Positions 41,971 to 51,590 are shown, counted from the stretch's first letter. The stretch: DNA of 64,000 nucleotides from Paenibacillus sp. FSL R7-0345 (GCF_038595055.1 NZ_CP152002.1:2834501-2898500); one strand, 5' to 3'. The notes: a model not told the origin generated them from the sequence alone. Numbers and translations: made by a program.

Positions 41971-43446
41971 TTAAGAGATCGGGTCAGCTTCCACAATGAC
42001 TTTGACAAAGTTGATGCTGCGGTCTTCCGGTCCTTTAACCGGAAGGCCGATTTCAACGTGGTCGATGATATAGTCGATGTTATCCTGGGTAATAACTTCA
42101 CCAGGCAGCAAAATCGGAATTCCCGGCGGATAAACATAAATGAATTCAGCAATGATGTAGCCGGCGGATTCACGGAACGGAACCAGCTGCGTATCTGCGT
42201 AGAAGGCATCCCGCGGAATCAGGGCAAGCTGCGGGATTTCCGGTACCTGTACCTTCAGTTCATAGATTTCGCCTTTACTGTAATGAACGGCTGAAAGCAC
42301 GCGCAATGCGGAAATCAGCTTATCTACAGATTCACGGGTATCTCCAGGCGTAATCAGGCAAAGAATATTGTACATGTCGCTAAGCTCGACTTCGATGTTG
42401 TACTTCTGGCGGAGCCAGTTCTCTGTCTCATAGCCGGTGATGCCCAAGTGACGGACATGGATGTTCAGCTTGGTCGGGTCAAGGTTAAAGGTGGCCTCCG
42501 TACCGAGAATTTCTTTGCCAAAGCTGTACAAGCCGTCAATATTATTGATGGCTTCCCGCGCATAATTGGACAGCGCGATCGTCCGCTCAGCCATTTCGTG
42601 GCCGTTAAGAGCAAGGTTGCGTCTTGAAGTATCCAGGGACGCGAGTAAAATATAGGAAGTTGACGTTGTGGTCAGCATGCTGATGATCGTCTGAACCCGC
42701 TGCGGATTGACCAGGCCGGTCTTCGCATTGAGATTCAGTACCGAGCTCTGCGTCATGGAGCCGCCCAGCTTGTGAACACTGGTTGCTGCCATATCCGCAC
42801 CGGCCGCCATGGCCGATACCGGCAGATCCTCATGAAAATGAATCAATACTCCATGTGCCTCATCCACCAGTACGGGAACTCCGTAGCTGTGGGCAAGATC
42901 CACAATCGAACGCAGGTCGGCGACTACACCGAAGTACGTCGGATTGATCACTAGAACTCCTTTGGCGTCCGGATGACGCTTTAATGCACGTGCCAGCGAG
43001 CTGGTGGTAATACCGTGGTCTATCCCAAGATTCTCATCCTGAACAGGTGAGACGAAAACAGGCTTGGCTCCGGAGAAAATAATCGCCGACATCACCGATT
43101 TGTGAATGTTGCGGGGAACAATTATTTTGTCTCCTTCCGAGCAGACAGAGAGGATCATAGTCATGATGGCATTGCTCGTGCCTTGTACGCTAAAATACGT
43201 ATAGTCGGCGCCGAAGGCCTGCGCAGCCAGCTTCTGAGCTTCCAATATCACGCCGGTAGGCTGATGAAGATCATCAAGCGGTGCGATGTTGATCAAATCT
43301 ATGGATAGTGCGTTATCGCCGATAAACTCACGGAATTCGGCATCGGTTCCTAGCCCCTTCTTATGCCCCGGAATATGAAATTGAACTGGGTTTCCGGCGG
43401 CATGCTTTTTAAGAGCAGTGAAGAGGGGAGTATCGTGTTGATTCAT
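41971..43446 (-). CDS. speA: Orn/Lys/Arg decarboxylase, probably arginine decarboxylase SpeA
   Basis: 491 residues, the size of B. subtilis SpeA (about 490). PLP enzyme that makes agmatine from arginine as the first step of spermidine synthesis. The fold-type I PLP lysine is in TSVHKLGGSMTQSS (about residue 228), the aldimine Asp in VLVDEAHG, and the N-terminal opening PVQFHIPGHKKG is typical. Arginine rather than lysine is chosen by resemblance. No speE or speB neighbour is present. Divergent from the MFS gene. Confidence 0.9.
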   Translation of the reverse strand: MNQHDTPLFTALKKHAAGNPVQFHIPGHKKGLGTDAEFREFIGDNALSIDLINIAPLDDLHQPTGVILEAQKLAAQAFGADYTYFSVQGTSNAIMTMILSVCSEGDKIIVPRNIHKSVMSAIIFSGAKPVFVSPVQDENLGIDHGITTSSLARALKRHPDAKGVLVINPTYFGVVADLRSIVDLAHSYGVPVLVDEAHGVLIHFHEDLPVSAMAAGADMAATSVHKLGGSMTQSSVLNLNAKTGLVNPQRVQTIISMLTTTSTSYILLASLDTSRRNLALNGHEMAERTIALSNYAREAINNIDGLYSFGKEILGTEATFNLDPTKLNIHVRHLGITGYETENWLRQKYNIEVELSDMYNILCLITPGDTRESVDKLISALRVLSAVHYSKGEIYELKVQVPEIPQLALIPRDAFYADTQLVPFRESAGYIIAEFIYVYPPGIPILLPGEVITQDNIDYIIDHVEIGLPVKGPEDRSINFVKVIVEADPIS

Positions 43447-43542
43447 TTAATACTGTCACAACCTTTCACAAAGATTTATTTTTATTTTTTACGCAAGCAC
43501 CAGTATAACAAATCAATCACCATAATACTAGGATGTGATAAA

Positions 43543-44829
43543 ATGTCTGGCAAAGTTACAGGGCGTGTGCATATCAGTCTGGCTTCGCCGTTTATTCTTG
43601 AAATGTGGGTGATCATTTTTCTGGTAGAGTTTGTAAAAGGATCCCTGCTCGTTGCACTGCTTCCGGTGTATATGGAGAATATCCTCGGCCTGTCTGTAAC
43701 GGTGGTCGGTTTCTCCTTTGCTCTGCAGTACCTGGGAGACAACCTCTTCCGCAGTCCGTTCGGCTGGGTGATGGAGCGGATCGGATACCGCTGGACGATG
43801 ACCGGGGCGCTCGTACTGATTATTCTTGCTGTCGGCATGATTATCTATGCCAAGAATGCAGCCGCGCTGTCAGCCGCCTGCCTGATTCTCGGCATCGGAA
43901 CCTCCCCGCTCTGGCCGTGCACGATGACCGGCATAACCGAGCTTGCCGGCTCTACAGAGAGCGGCAGCAGCGGCGCGGCCATGGGCGCCGTAGAGATGGC
44001 TTCACTGGCCGGAACGGGCATTGGACCCATCGTCGTCAATTTTATGATGGATCACGGGGGGCAGAGCTACCGGACGGTATTCCTTGTCCTTATGGGCTGT
44101 GCAGCCCTCGTTGCTGCTGTCGCGCTGCTGCTGCCGTCGAGAATCGCCGGACATGCGCCGCGGGCCGTGCAGAGCATGAATGGTGAGGCCGGGGCTGCGG
44201 CCCGGCGGCCGTTTCAGCCGCTGCAGAGCCTGAAGCGTACGATGCGGCAGGTCAGAACCTCGCTGAAGGTCAGCCGGCTGTTGTTCCCGGCCCTGTTCTT
44301 GCAGGCTTTTGCAATCGGGTTGATGACGCCTGTGGTAACGCTGTTCGCCCGCAGCGAGCTGCATGTGACGCCGAACCAGTTCAGCCTGCTGCTGATCGCC
44401 GGAGGCGGGATAACGGTGCTTACGCTCATTCCGGCAGGCAAGCTGGTGGACCGGATCGGAACCACCGTTTTCCTGAACATCGGCTTCCTTCTTGCTGCCT
44501 GCTCACTGGCCTTTTTCTCCCAGGTGCGCTGGCTGCCGCTGGCCTTCGTTGCTGTTGCGCTTGTCGGCATCAGCTATGCGCTGATCCTGCCGGCCTGGAA
44601 CGCTTTTGTGGCCAAGCAGGTGCCAGCCGGGGAGCGTGGAACAGTGTGGGGCCTGTTCCTGACCCTGCAGGGCTCCGGGATGGTTGCCGGCCCCGTGCTG
44701 TCGGGCAGATTGTGGGATTCCGTCAGCCACAGCGCACCCTTCCTGGCAAGTGCTGTTGTAATGGTGCTGCTGGCCGGTCTGCATCTGCTGATCGTCCGCC
44801 GGACCAGGCTCAAGCACAGCGCCGGCTGA
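43543..44829 (+). CDS. MFS transporter
   Basis: 428 residues, 12 transmembrane helices in two halves with a central cytoplasmic loop (about residues 210-245). The MFS loop motif appears as GWVMERIGYRW between helices 2 and 3 and GKLVDRIGTTV in the second half. Drug or metabolite exporter of unknown substrate. The ATG at 43543 follows AGGATGTG; the long open frame upstream overlaps the divergent speA gene and is not used. Confidence 0.88.
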   Translation: MSGKVTGRVHISLASPFILEMWVIIFLVEFVKGSLLVALLPVYMENILGLSVTVVGFSFALQYLGDNLFRSPFGWVMERIGYRWTMTGALVLIILAVGMIIYAKNAAALSAACLILGIGTSPLWPCTMTGITELAGSTESGSSGAAMGAVEMASLAGTGIGPIVVNFMMDHGGQSYRTVFLVLMGCAALVAAVALLLPSRIAGHAPRAVQSMNGEAGAAARRPFQPLQSLKRTMRQVRTSLKVSRLLFPALFLQAFAIGLMTPVVTLFARSELHVTPNQFSLLLIAGGGITVLTLIPAGKLVDRIGTTVFLNIGFLLAACSLAFFSQVRWLPLAFVAVALVGISYALILPAWNAFVAKQVPAGERGTVWGLFLTLQGSGMVAGPVLSGRLWDSVSHSAPFLASAVVMVLLAGLHLLIVRRTRLKHSAG

Positions 44830-44869
44830 TGGGCTTTATTTTGGCCGAAAGCAACCTTTTATTGAACAG

Positions 44870-44916
44870 GCCCCGGTTATACGGATCTATTTGATACCTG
44901 ATAACGGGGCTTTTTT
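44870..44916 (+). terminator. Terminator after MFS gene
   Basis: GCCCCGGTTAT (44870-44880) pairs with ATAACGGGGC (44901-44910) around a 20-nt loop, followed by six T. Confidence 0.8.
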
Positions 44917-45129
44917 GTACCTTGACCAAGGAAAACACCCGACCCGTTTGGGAAAGGCGGGAAACGGGTAAAAATAGTCAATAAACCAAGTTACCGCTAC
45001 ATAAAATGAAGTATAAAATAACAGTAAGACGCAAGAAAAAAGATTGACGGCAGGTGGAGGTCCGGAGGGCGGTTCTGCTCTATGTATGCAGGTGAAGCTG
45101 CTTCAACAAAGCTGTTAGGGGGGAGTGCC

Positions 45130-45726
45130 GTGAACAAAAACGACGAGGTGGAATACTGCAACCTGGAGCTGCGCTTTGATAGGCAGGATATCCAGAACCT
45201 GATAAAGGATTTGATCAAGGAAGGTTATTCCCTGTACTGGAGTGAAAATGAAAGTGTATTTCTGATCTCGGTACGCACCGGCCGCAAGCTCGTTAAGCTG
45301 CGTTTTCAACAGATAAAGGACGGCTACAAGCTGGTCGGAGATTATATGATCCGCGACGCGCGGCTGTCTGAATGGATGGAGAAGCTGATCGGCGACATGC
45401 GCGGGCATGCAGTTGTCAAACGTTTCCGCGACCGGCAGATTATAATTGAGAATATTATGTTCGGTGAAGTGATCCGTCTGGTGGAAATATCCGGGTACCA
45501 GCAGCGTGTTCTGTATCAAAAGGGTCCGTTGCTGACTGATCAGGAGTTGACAAAGCTGTTTTATTCGGCAGAGGGTGAGGAAAGGATTCAGCAGCGCAGA
45601 GTGGAAGTGGACGAGGAGCTTGACCGGTATAACGAAGCGCTGCAAAACGGAGATATCGCGCTGATGGAAGCATGCAGAACGAAGCTTGCCGGTCTGTCCC
45701 GTGAACTGAATATGCTTGAATGGTGA
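45130..45726 (+). CDS. Uncharacterised protein of a Paenibacillus-type family
   Basis: 198 residues, soluble, with a helical C-terminus (VEVDEELDRYNEALQNGDIALM). I recall similar short Paenibacillus proteins that databases label as a non-ribosomal peptide synthetase module; nothing here supports that label (no carrier, condensation or adenylation motif). GTG start at 45130 with GGGGGAGTG about 4-8 nt upstream. Between two terminators, so monocistronic. Function unknown. Confidence 0.75.
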   Translation: MNKNDEVEYCNLELRFDRQDIQNLIKDLIKEGYSLYWSENESVFLISVRTGRKLVKLRFQQIKDGYKLVGDYMIRDARLSEWMEKLIGDMRGHAVVKRFRDRQIIIENIMFGEVIRLVEISGYQQRVLYQKGPLLTDQELTKLFYSAEGEERIQQRRVEVDEELDRYNEALQNGDIALMEACRTKLAGLSRELNMLEW

Positions 45727-45732
45727 ATGAAC

Positions 45733-45760
45733 AGGGCATCCCGCCTGCGGGATGCTCTTT
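45733..45760 (+). terminator. Terminator after 45130 gene
   Basis: GCATCCCG and CGGGATGC form an 8-10-bp stem with a short loop, followed by TCTTTAT. Located 10 bp after the stop. Confidence 0.7.
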
Positions 45761-46008
45761 ATCTGTGCAGATAATTGGAGACTCTGATTCCTGCATGCGC
45801 TGTTCAACTTATGGACAGGGGTTCACTTCTGGCAGCAAAAACGTTAAAATAATCATTGTGAGCAATTTCCTGATAGCAGTGCGCTTTGTCAATGAAATTG
45901 ATCTCTCTTTCGCAGGCGGAACTTTGCTGTATCTGACAAAGGATGGTATTCTGATACTGCGAGAAATGGATTTTACAAAAATATAGGGTGCAAAGGGTGG
46001 AGAACCAG

Positions 46009-47421
46009 ATGGCAAAACAACAAATCGGCGTTATTGGCTTGGCGGTAATGGGTAAAAATTTGGCTCTTAACATCGAGAGCAGAGGCTTCAGTGTATCCGT
46101 ATTTAACCGTTCCCCGGAGAAGACTCACGACCTGATCGCTGAGGCGGAAGGCAAGAACCTGGTGGGTACCTTCTCTGTTGAAGAGTTCGTACAATCACTT
46201 GAGGTGCCGCGCAAAATTCTGATCATGGTACAAGCAGGTAAAGCTACCGACGCTACAATCGAGCAGCTTTTGCCATATCTCGACCAGGGCGACATCATTA
46301 TCGACGGCGGTAACGCATACTTCCCTGATACCGTACGCCGCAGTAAAGAGCTTGAAGATAAAGGCTTCCGCTTCATCGGCACCGGCGTATCCGGTGGTGA
46401 AGAAGGCGCACTTAAAGGACCTTCCATCATGCCGGGCGGACAGGAAAGCGCCTATAAGCTGGTTGAACCTATTCTTACGGCAATTTCGGCCAAAGTGGAC
46501 GGAGAGCCTTGCTGTACATATATTGGACCGGACGGTGCCGGACACTACGTTAAAATGGTGCACAACGGTATCGAGTACGGCGACATGCAGCTGATCTGCG
46601 AAGCCTACCAGCTGCTGAAGGATGTTCTTGGCCTGGATGCCAAAGAACTGCACAGCATTTTCAAAGATTGGAACAGCGGTGAGCTGGACAGCTATTTGAT
46701 TGAGATCACTACTGATATCTTTGCCCAGTACGATGAAGAAACCGGTAAACCGATGGTTGACGTGATCCTCGATTCCGCCGGCCAAAAGGGAACAGGCAAA
46801 TGGACAAGCCAGAGCTCGCTCGACCTGGGTGTGCCGCTGTCCATGATCACTGAGTCCGTATTCTCCCGCTTCCTGTCTGCCATGAAGGAAGAGCGCGTAG
46901 CAGCCAGCAAAGTGCTGAGCGGACCTGAAGTGGAGCCGTTCCAGGGTGACAAGGCAGAATTCATCGAGAACGTGCGCAAGGCACTGTTTGCCAGTAAAAT
47001 CGTATCCTACGCACAAGGCTTCGCACAGCTTCGCGTAGCTTCCGACGAATACGGCTGGGATTTGAAATACGGCAGCCTGGCTAAAATCTGGCGCGGCGGC
47101 TGCATCATCCGTTCCCGCTTCCTGCAGAACATTACAGATGCCTACGAAACCAATCCGGACCTGAAGAACCTGCTGCTTGATCCTTTCTTCAAGGACATCA
47201 TGAGCTCCTACCAGGCTGCTTGGCGTAAAGTGGTATCTGCAGCTGTGGCACAAGGCGTTCCTGTACCAGGCTTCTCCAGTGCCCTTGCTTACTATGACAG
47301 CTACCGCACAGAGCGTTTGCCTGCGAACCTGCTTCAGGCACAGCGCGACTACTTCGGCGCCCATACCTTCAAACGTGTGGACAAGGAAGGCGTCTTCCAC
47401 CACAACTGGATTAACGAATAG
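46009..47421 (+). CDS. gnd: 6-phosphogluconate dehydrogenase (decarboxylating)
   Basis: 470 residues, the long tetramer/dimer type. It oxidises 6-phosphogluconate to ribulose 5-phosphate with NADP+ in the pentose phosphate pathway. The N-terminal Rossmann motif is [20 protein letters not shown]; the substrate motif [20 protein letters not shown] is near residue 125; the catalytic Lys is in [17 protein letters not shown]. The ATG at 46009 has GGTGGAG upstream. No other pathway gene is adjacent. Confidence 0.95.
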   Translation: MAKQQIGVIGLAVMGKNLALNIESRGFSVSVFNRSPEKTHDLIAEAEGKNLVGTFSVEEFVQSLEVPRKILIMVQAGKATDATIEQLLPYLDQGDIIIDGGNAYFPDTVRRSKELEDKGFRFIGTGVSGGEEGALKGPSIMPGGQESAYKLVEPILTAISAKVDGEPCCTYIGPDGAGHYVKMVHNGIEYGDMQLICEAYQLLKDVLGLDAKELHSIFKDWNSGELDSYLIEITTDIFAQYDEETGKPMVDVILDSAGQKGTGKWTSQSSLDLGVPLSMITESVFSRFLSAMKEERVAASKVLSGPEVEPFQGDKAEFIENVRKALFASKIVSYAQGFAQLRVASDEYGWDLKYGSLAKIWRGGCIIRSRFLQNITDAYETNPDLKNLLLDPFFKDIMSSYQAAWRKVVSAAVAQGVPVPGFSSALAYYDSYRTERLPANLLQAQRDYFGAHTFKRVDKEGVFHHNWINE

Positions 47422-47449
47422 TATAGTCACAAGTACGATAAGTCCGGAT

Positions 47450-47485
47450 GGCTTCCCGGTTACCGGGAAGCCTTCGGGCTTTTTT
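47450..47485 (+). terminator. Terminator after gnd
   Basis: GGCTTCCCGG and CCGGGAAGCC form a perfect 10-bp stem with a 3-nt loop; a T-run ends the region at 47485 after ttcgggc. Confidence 0.75.
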
Positions 47486-47597
47486 GCAGTAAGGGAACAA
47501 CATTATATCACTTTAACCCGAAGCAGGGGGGAAGTGGATTGTGCAATCTTTTGAGCCTGTGTTATGATATGACAAATGTCGCGGTTGGAGGGTAGTT

Positions 47598-48143
47598 ATG
47601 TCGGGGGAAACAGAACATCAAGGTTCAGCTGATGCTGGACAGCACAGGAATATCATTCTGGTAGGTATGATGGGTACAGGCAAATCAACTGTCGGTGCAT
47701 TGCTGGCGGAAGAGCTTGGCCATGAGCTGGTAGATTTGGATCATATTATAGTAGAGAGTGAAGGCCGGAGCATTGCGGATATATTTGCCGCAGACGGTGA
47801 AGCGTATTTCCGGAAGGCGGAGTCAGCTGCGCTGCAGCGGATGCTTGAGGGCGAAGGCCGGATTATTTCGACCGGAGGCGGAGCGGTGCTTGCACCGGGG
47901 AACGCTGAGATGATGCTGGATAAGGGGCTTGTAGTAGCACTTACAGCAACTGAAGAGGCTATCATTAACCGTGTGAGCGGAGACTTGAACCGTCCGCTGC
48001 TCGCCGGCAATGCACAGGATAAGGTCCGCGCCATTATGGAGCAGCGGCGGGAGGCTTACCGGTTTGCACATTGCACGGTCGATACATCGGAGCTGAGTGC
48101 GGCAGAAGTGTCGCAGCATATTTTAATGCATTACCGCGGTTGA
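47598..48143 (+). CDS. aroK: Shikimate kinase
   Basis: 181 residues. Walker A GMMGTGKST at about residues 23-31, substrate-binding Asp in DLDHII and Arg in YFRKAES, the glycine block STGGGAV, and the lid Arg in NRPLL. It converts shikimate to shikimate 3-phosphate in the common aromatic pathway. The N-terminal 17 residues before the core are polar and extra. TTGGAGGG precedes the ATG. It lies 450 bp from aroA, which catalyses the next step, with a convergent rhodanese gene between them. Confidence 0.93.
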   Translation: MSGETEHQGSADAGQHRNIILVGMMGTGKSTVGALLAEELGHELVDLDHIIVESEGRSIADIFAADGEAYFRKAESAALQRMLEGEGRIISTGGGAVLAPGNAEMMLDKGLVVALTATEEAIINRVSGDLNRPLLAGNAQDKVRAIMEQRREAYRFAHCTVDTSELSAAEVSQHILMHYRG

Positions 48144-48170
48144 GCTTTTAAGTGTACTTGCGTAAGCGGC

Positions 48171-48479
48171 TTAGACCTCCGCTGTTTCATTCCATTCAAT
48201 CATTCCGCCGCTCAGGTTGGAGCCTTGAATGCCGAATTGCTGCAGGTATTCGCAGACACGCTGGCTGCGTGCGCCGGACCGGCAGATAAAAATAATTCCG
48301 GTATCAGCCGGCAGCTCTTCGCTGCGCTGCGGGATTTGCCCCATCGGAATATGCTGTGCGCCCGGAATCATTCCGGCAGCGACTTCTTCATCTTCACGGA
48401 CATCGATCAGAAGCAGGTCTTCGCCTGCCGCAAGGCGCTGCCGCAGCTCGTCTGGTGTAACTTGTGGAATATCGTTCAT
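48171..48479 (-). CDS. Rhodanese-domain protein
   Basis: 102 residues, a single rhodanese domain. The active-site loop is CRSGARS with its Cys near residue 66; the opening LLLIDVREDEEVAAGMIPGAQHIPMG is typical. Probable sulfurtransferase or persulfide carrier in the cytoplasm. Minus strand, inserted between two plus-strand aro genes. Confidence 0.92.
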   Translation of the reverse strand: MNDIPQVTPDELRQRLAAGEDLLLIDVREDEEVAAGMIPGAQHIPMGQIPQRSEELPADTGIIFICRSGARSQRVCEYLQQFGIQGSNLSGGMIEWNETAEV

Positions 48480-48594
48480 GAGTAAGTAAGACCCCTTTCT
48501 ACTGCAGAATAATGTTATGATAACCAGCTTTGGACAGGCATGTCAAACAGGACACTACATACACACACTACATTATATAAGGAGCGTACAAATA

Positions 48595-49887
48595 ATGGAC
48601 GTTATTGTTAGGCCAACAGCCACCCTGCAAGGAGAAATCGGAGCTTTGTCCTCTAAAAACTATACAACCCGCTATCTGCTGGTTGCGGCGCTTTCTGAAG
48701 GCGTAAGCACCATCTATCATCCAGCCCACAGTGAAGACAGCGATGCGATCCGCAGATGTATTGCTGACCTGGGTGCTGTCCTGACCGAAGATGATGAAAA
48801 AATCGTGATCCAGGGCTTCGGCAAACATCCGCGTGATGTGAAGGAGCTGAATGTGGGCAATGCCGGAGCAGTGCTGCGTTTTCTGATGGCTGTAGCTGCG
48901 CTCAGCCCTGAGGTTACTTTTGTAAATACTTATCCTGATTCACTGGGCAAGCGTCCGCATGATGATCTGATCACGGCGCTTGGCCAGCTGGGTGTGGAAG
49001 TTGAGCATAATAACGGAAGACTGCCGATTACCATCCGCGGCGGCAAGCCGGCGGGCGGACGGATCACTGTCTCGGGGGCTGTCAGCTCGCAGTATCTCAG
49101 CGCACTGCTGTTCCTGACACCGCTGCTTGAAGAAGACAGTGAGATCATCGTGCTGGATGACCTGAAATCCAAGGTGGTTGTAGGCCAGACCCTAGAGGTA
49201 CTGGAGCAGGCGGGCATTGTTGTACACGCTGCTGATGATTATATGTCCTTTAAAGTGCCGGGCCGTCAGGCTTATGCGGCCAAGTCCTATACTGTACAGG
49301 GGGATTACCCGGGATCGGCAGCTGTACTTGCGGCAGCGGCTGTAACGAAGTCCAATGTAAAGATCCACCGGCTGGCCGAGAAGAGCAAGCAGGGCGAGCG
49401 GGCTGTGGTTGATGTGCTGCAGATGATGGAAGTACCGCTGACCCACGAGAACGGTACAGTACATGTTCAGGGTAACGGAATCCTGAAGGCTGTAGAATTT
49501 GACGGTGATGCAGCGACCGACGCTGTGCTGGCGATGGTAGCCGCTGCCGTATTCGCAGAGGGGACTTCGCGCTTCTATAATGTAGAGAATCTGCGTTATA
49601 AGGAATGCGACCGCATTACCGATTACCTGGCTGAGCTGACACGTGCCGGTGCCAAGGTTGAAGAGCGGCGCGACGAGATCATCGTCCATGGTACACCGGA
49701 GGGTGTAGAAGGCGGCGTAACTATTAATGCGCATTATGATCACCGTGTCATTATGGCGCTGACTGTTGTCGGCCTGCGCGCCCGCCAGCCGCTGCTGATC
49801 AAGGATGCTCATCACGTAGCCAAATCTTACCCGCAGTACTTTGATCATCTTCGTGAGCTTGGTGCTGACGTGGAATGGGTAAAATAG
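48595..49887 (+). CDS. aroA: EPSP synthase, divergent
   Basis: 430 residues. It joins shikimate 3-phosphate and PEP. Catalytic residues are recognisable: Lys21 and Arg26 in SSKNYTTRYL, Arg in GKRPHDD, Ser-Ser-Gln in AVSSQYLSALL, Asp in GDAATDAVLAM, Glu-Arg in KECDRI and Lys in VAKSYPQYF. The PEP-site loop reads GNAGAVLRF instead of GNAGTAxRP, so positions equal to E. coli Thr97 and Pro101 are Ala92 and Phe96. The ATG at 48595 follows AAGGAG. It differs clearly from the B. subtilis-type enzyme. Confidence 0.9.
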   Translation: MDVIVRPTATLQGEIGALSSKNYTTRYLLVAALSEGVSTIYHPAHSEDSDAIRRCIADLGAVLTEDDEKIVIQGFGKHPRDVKELNVGNAGAVLRFLMAVAALSPEVTFVNTYPDSLGKRPHDDLITALGQLGVEVEHNNGRLPITIRGGKPAGGRITVSGAVSSQYLSALLFLTPLLEEDSEIIVLDDLKSKVVVGQTLEVLEQAGIVVHAADDYMSFKVPGRQAYAAKSYTVQGDYPGSAAVLAAAAVTKSNVKIHRLAEKSKQGERAVVDVLQMMEVPLTHENGTVHVQGNGILKAVEFDGDAATDAVLAMVAAAVFAEGTSRFYNVENLRYKECDRITDYLAELTRAGAKVEERRDEIIVHGTPEGVEGGVTINAHYDHRVIMALTVVGLRARQPLLIKDAHHVAKSYPQYFDHLRELGADVEWVK

Positions 49888-49968
49888 AGTAAGGGCGGAT
49901 AAGAGCGCTCTGTCGGGTGCTGACTTAGCCCAGTACTGAGTTAAGCTCCGCGGATTCTGCGGATATGG

Positions 49969-50010
49969 CTTTAAACCAGACTCCGCCTCTACATAGCGGG
50001 TGGTTTAAAG
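49969..50010. other. Perfect hairpin in aroA-downstream gap
   Basis: CTTTAAACCA (49969-49978) and TGGTTTAAAG (50001-50010) pair perfectly over 10 bp, and CCGC/GCGG extend the stem inside. No T-run follows, so it is not a standard terminator. Apart from this hairpin, the 333-bp gap between aroA and the CoA-binding gene holds nothing I can identify. Confidence 0.45.
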
Positions 50011-50220
50011 CAAGGTTTTGTGGAATACAAGGAGTGCAAAATAAGATGGTGCAGTATGCGGTGAGTACAGCTGTTGTTTGCTGATGCAGCCGTCCATCAC
50101 ATGTGTCTTATGACGCTGAAAGCTGCAGAGTCTTTGTGATATTCTCGGTGTTAGGACATTCGTATTGACATGGATAAGAATGGATTCAGACAAAGATCAG
50201 TGACAGGGAGGAACATTACA

Positions 50221-50655
50221 ATGAGTTTTGAGAATCCGAGCCGTGAACAAATTGGAGATATTCTCGCTTCTGCGGGCAATATTGCTGTTGTAGGCTTGTC
50301 CGACAAATCAGACCGCACCTCATACATGGTGGCTTATGCCATGCAGAGCCGGGGTTACCGGATCATCCCGGTTAACCCAACCGTGGACGGTGACATTCTC
50401 GGAGAGAAGTGTTACCACACACTGGCTGAAATCCCGGAGCCGGTTGATATCGTCAACGTGTTCCGCCGGAGTGAATACTGCGCTGAAGTTGCGCAGGAAG
50501 CCGCTGACATCGGCGCCAAAGTCCTGTGGCTGCAGCAGGGTATCATAAGCCAGGAGGCTGCTGATATTGCATCCCGGCATGGCATGACCGCCATCATGGA
50601 CCGCTGCATCAAGGTCGAGGAAGCGATCACGATGCACGGGCGCAGCCGGGGATAG
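50221..50655 (+). CDS. CoA-binding-domain protein (YccU-like)
   Basis: 144 residues of the PF13380 CoA-binding family, a Rossmann-like domain related to succinyl-CoA synthetase alpha. NIAVVGLSDKSDRTSYMVAYAM near residue 20 and GYRIIPVNPTVDGDILGEKCY are conserved, and so is KVLWLQQGIISQEAADIA. Exact role unknown. The ATG at 50221 follows GGGAGG by about 9 nt. Confidence 0.9.
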   Translation: MSFENPSREQIGDILASAGNIAVVGLSDKSDRTSYMVAYAMQSRGYRIIPVNPTVDGDILGEKCYHTLAEIPEPVDIVNVFRRSEYCAEVAQEAADIGAKVLWLQQGIISQEAADIASRHGMTAIMDRCIKVEEAITMHGRSRG

Positions 50656-50839
50656 CTGTCTTCCTGTGACAGTGTCAGCAGGAAGACATAGGGTTCGCCG
50701 TGAGCTTAGAGTCCAGCCTTTAAAATTAGGAATTCTGGTGGGGGATTGGAGTTCGAGGTGACGCCTTCGCTCCCGATACAATCCTGCCTTGCTCAGGCTG
50801 GAATTTGAAGTAGCGTATTGTTATACTGGCATTAGACGA

Positions 50840-50890
50840 AGAACGTCCATTACCTGAGAGTAACATTTCAGGCTGTGGGCGTTCTTTTTT
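50840..50890 (+). terminator. Terminator before endonuclease gene
   Basis: AGAACGTCC (50840-50848) pairs with GGGCGTTCT (50877-50885, one G-T), with an inner CCTGA/TCAGG stem, followed by a T-run. It ends only 22 bp before the next start codon, so it could act as an attenuator for that gene rather than as a simple end signal. Confidence 0.65.
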
Positions 50891-50912
50891 ATTTGCTGGG
50901 AGGGGGACGCAG

Positions 50913-51578
50913 ATGGATTTCGAAGAAGCACATAGCTTGTGGATTGGCCGTCATGCAGCTGAGCGAAGCGGTGAGCGCAGAGGCAGGCTTTTGCGGGGAC
51001 ATAACTTCGCGGAGAAGCTATTTGTTCAAAATGTATGGTGGCCGCTGTTTGAGTCGCTGGAGCATTTGCATCCGGAGTACGAAATCTATGACTGGAACCG
51101 TAAATCGCAGTTTCTGGACTTTGCCTTTGTACCGCCTAATGGTCCGCAGATTGGCATTGAATGCGACGGATTTCAGAGCCATATTAAGGATATGGACCGG
51201 GAAAAGTTCAGCTATGCGCTGAACCGGGACAATTTTCTCACCGGCATGGGCTGGCGGATGCTTCACTTTTCGTTTGATGATATTCAGCAGCGTGCGGATG
51301 TGTGCAGAATGCTGCTGCAGCTGATGCTTACGCCGTATTTAGCAAGAAATCCCAGTGCTTCTGACCTGATCTCCAGAGAAAAAGAAGTGCTCCGCCTCGC
51401 CTGGCGATTAGGCAGACCGCTGCGTCCGAAGGATGTTGTGAACCACTTTGATGTTAATTTCCGGACAGCACAGAAGCTGCTGATTTCTCTAAGCGAGAAA
51501 GGACTGATAAAGCCAGTGTGTTCAAAAGAACGGGTGCGGTACTACGAGGTGAACAGTATGCCGAACCAGTTGTGGTGA
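50913..51578 (+). CDS. Putative endonuclease (PD-(D/E)XK/DUF559-like) with winged helix
   Basis: 221 residues. The first 130 resemble the VSR/DUF559 endonuclease fold: FLDFAFVPPNGPQIGIECDG gives the Asp and Glu-x-Asp expected for a PD-(D/E)XK core, followed by an R-N-x-x-L-T-x-x-G-W-R-M-L-H-F segment typical of that group. Residues about 150-215 look like a winged helix (RPKDVVNHFDVNFRTAQKLL). It could be a repair or regulatory DNA-binding nuclease. GGAGGGGG precedes the ATG. No methylase or restriction partner is adjacent. Confidence 0.78.
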   Translation: MDFEEAHSLWIGRHAAERSGERRGRLLRGHNFAEKLFVQNVWWPLFESLEHLHPEYEIYDWNRKSQFLDFAFVPPNGPQIGIECDGFQSHIKDMDREKFSYALNRDNFLTGMGWRMLHFSFDDIQQRADVCRMLLQLMLTPYLARNPSASDLISREKEVLRLAWRLGRPLRPKDVVNHFDVNFRTAQKLLISLSEKGLIKPVCSKERVRYYEVNSMPNQLW

Positions 51579-51590
51579 TTTAGTTTAGAA

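Noticed and set aside
45130..45726. Non-ribosomal peptide synthetase module, as similar proteins are sometimes labelled
   Set aside because: 198 residues with none of the carrier, adenylation or condensation motifs.
45720..45986. 88-residue frame upstream of gnd
   Set aside because: It starts in the last codons of the previous gene, crosses a terminator and has no motif; the region is better explained as the gnd leader and promoter region.
46195..47430. 411-residue open frame antisense to gnd
   Set aside because: Shadow of gnd; no start signal and no recognisable domain.
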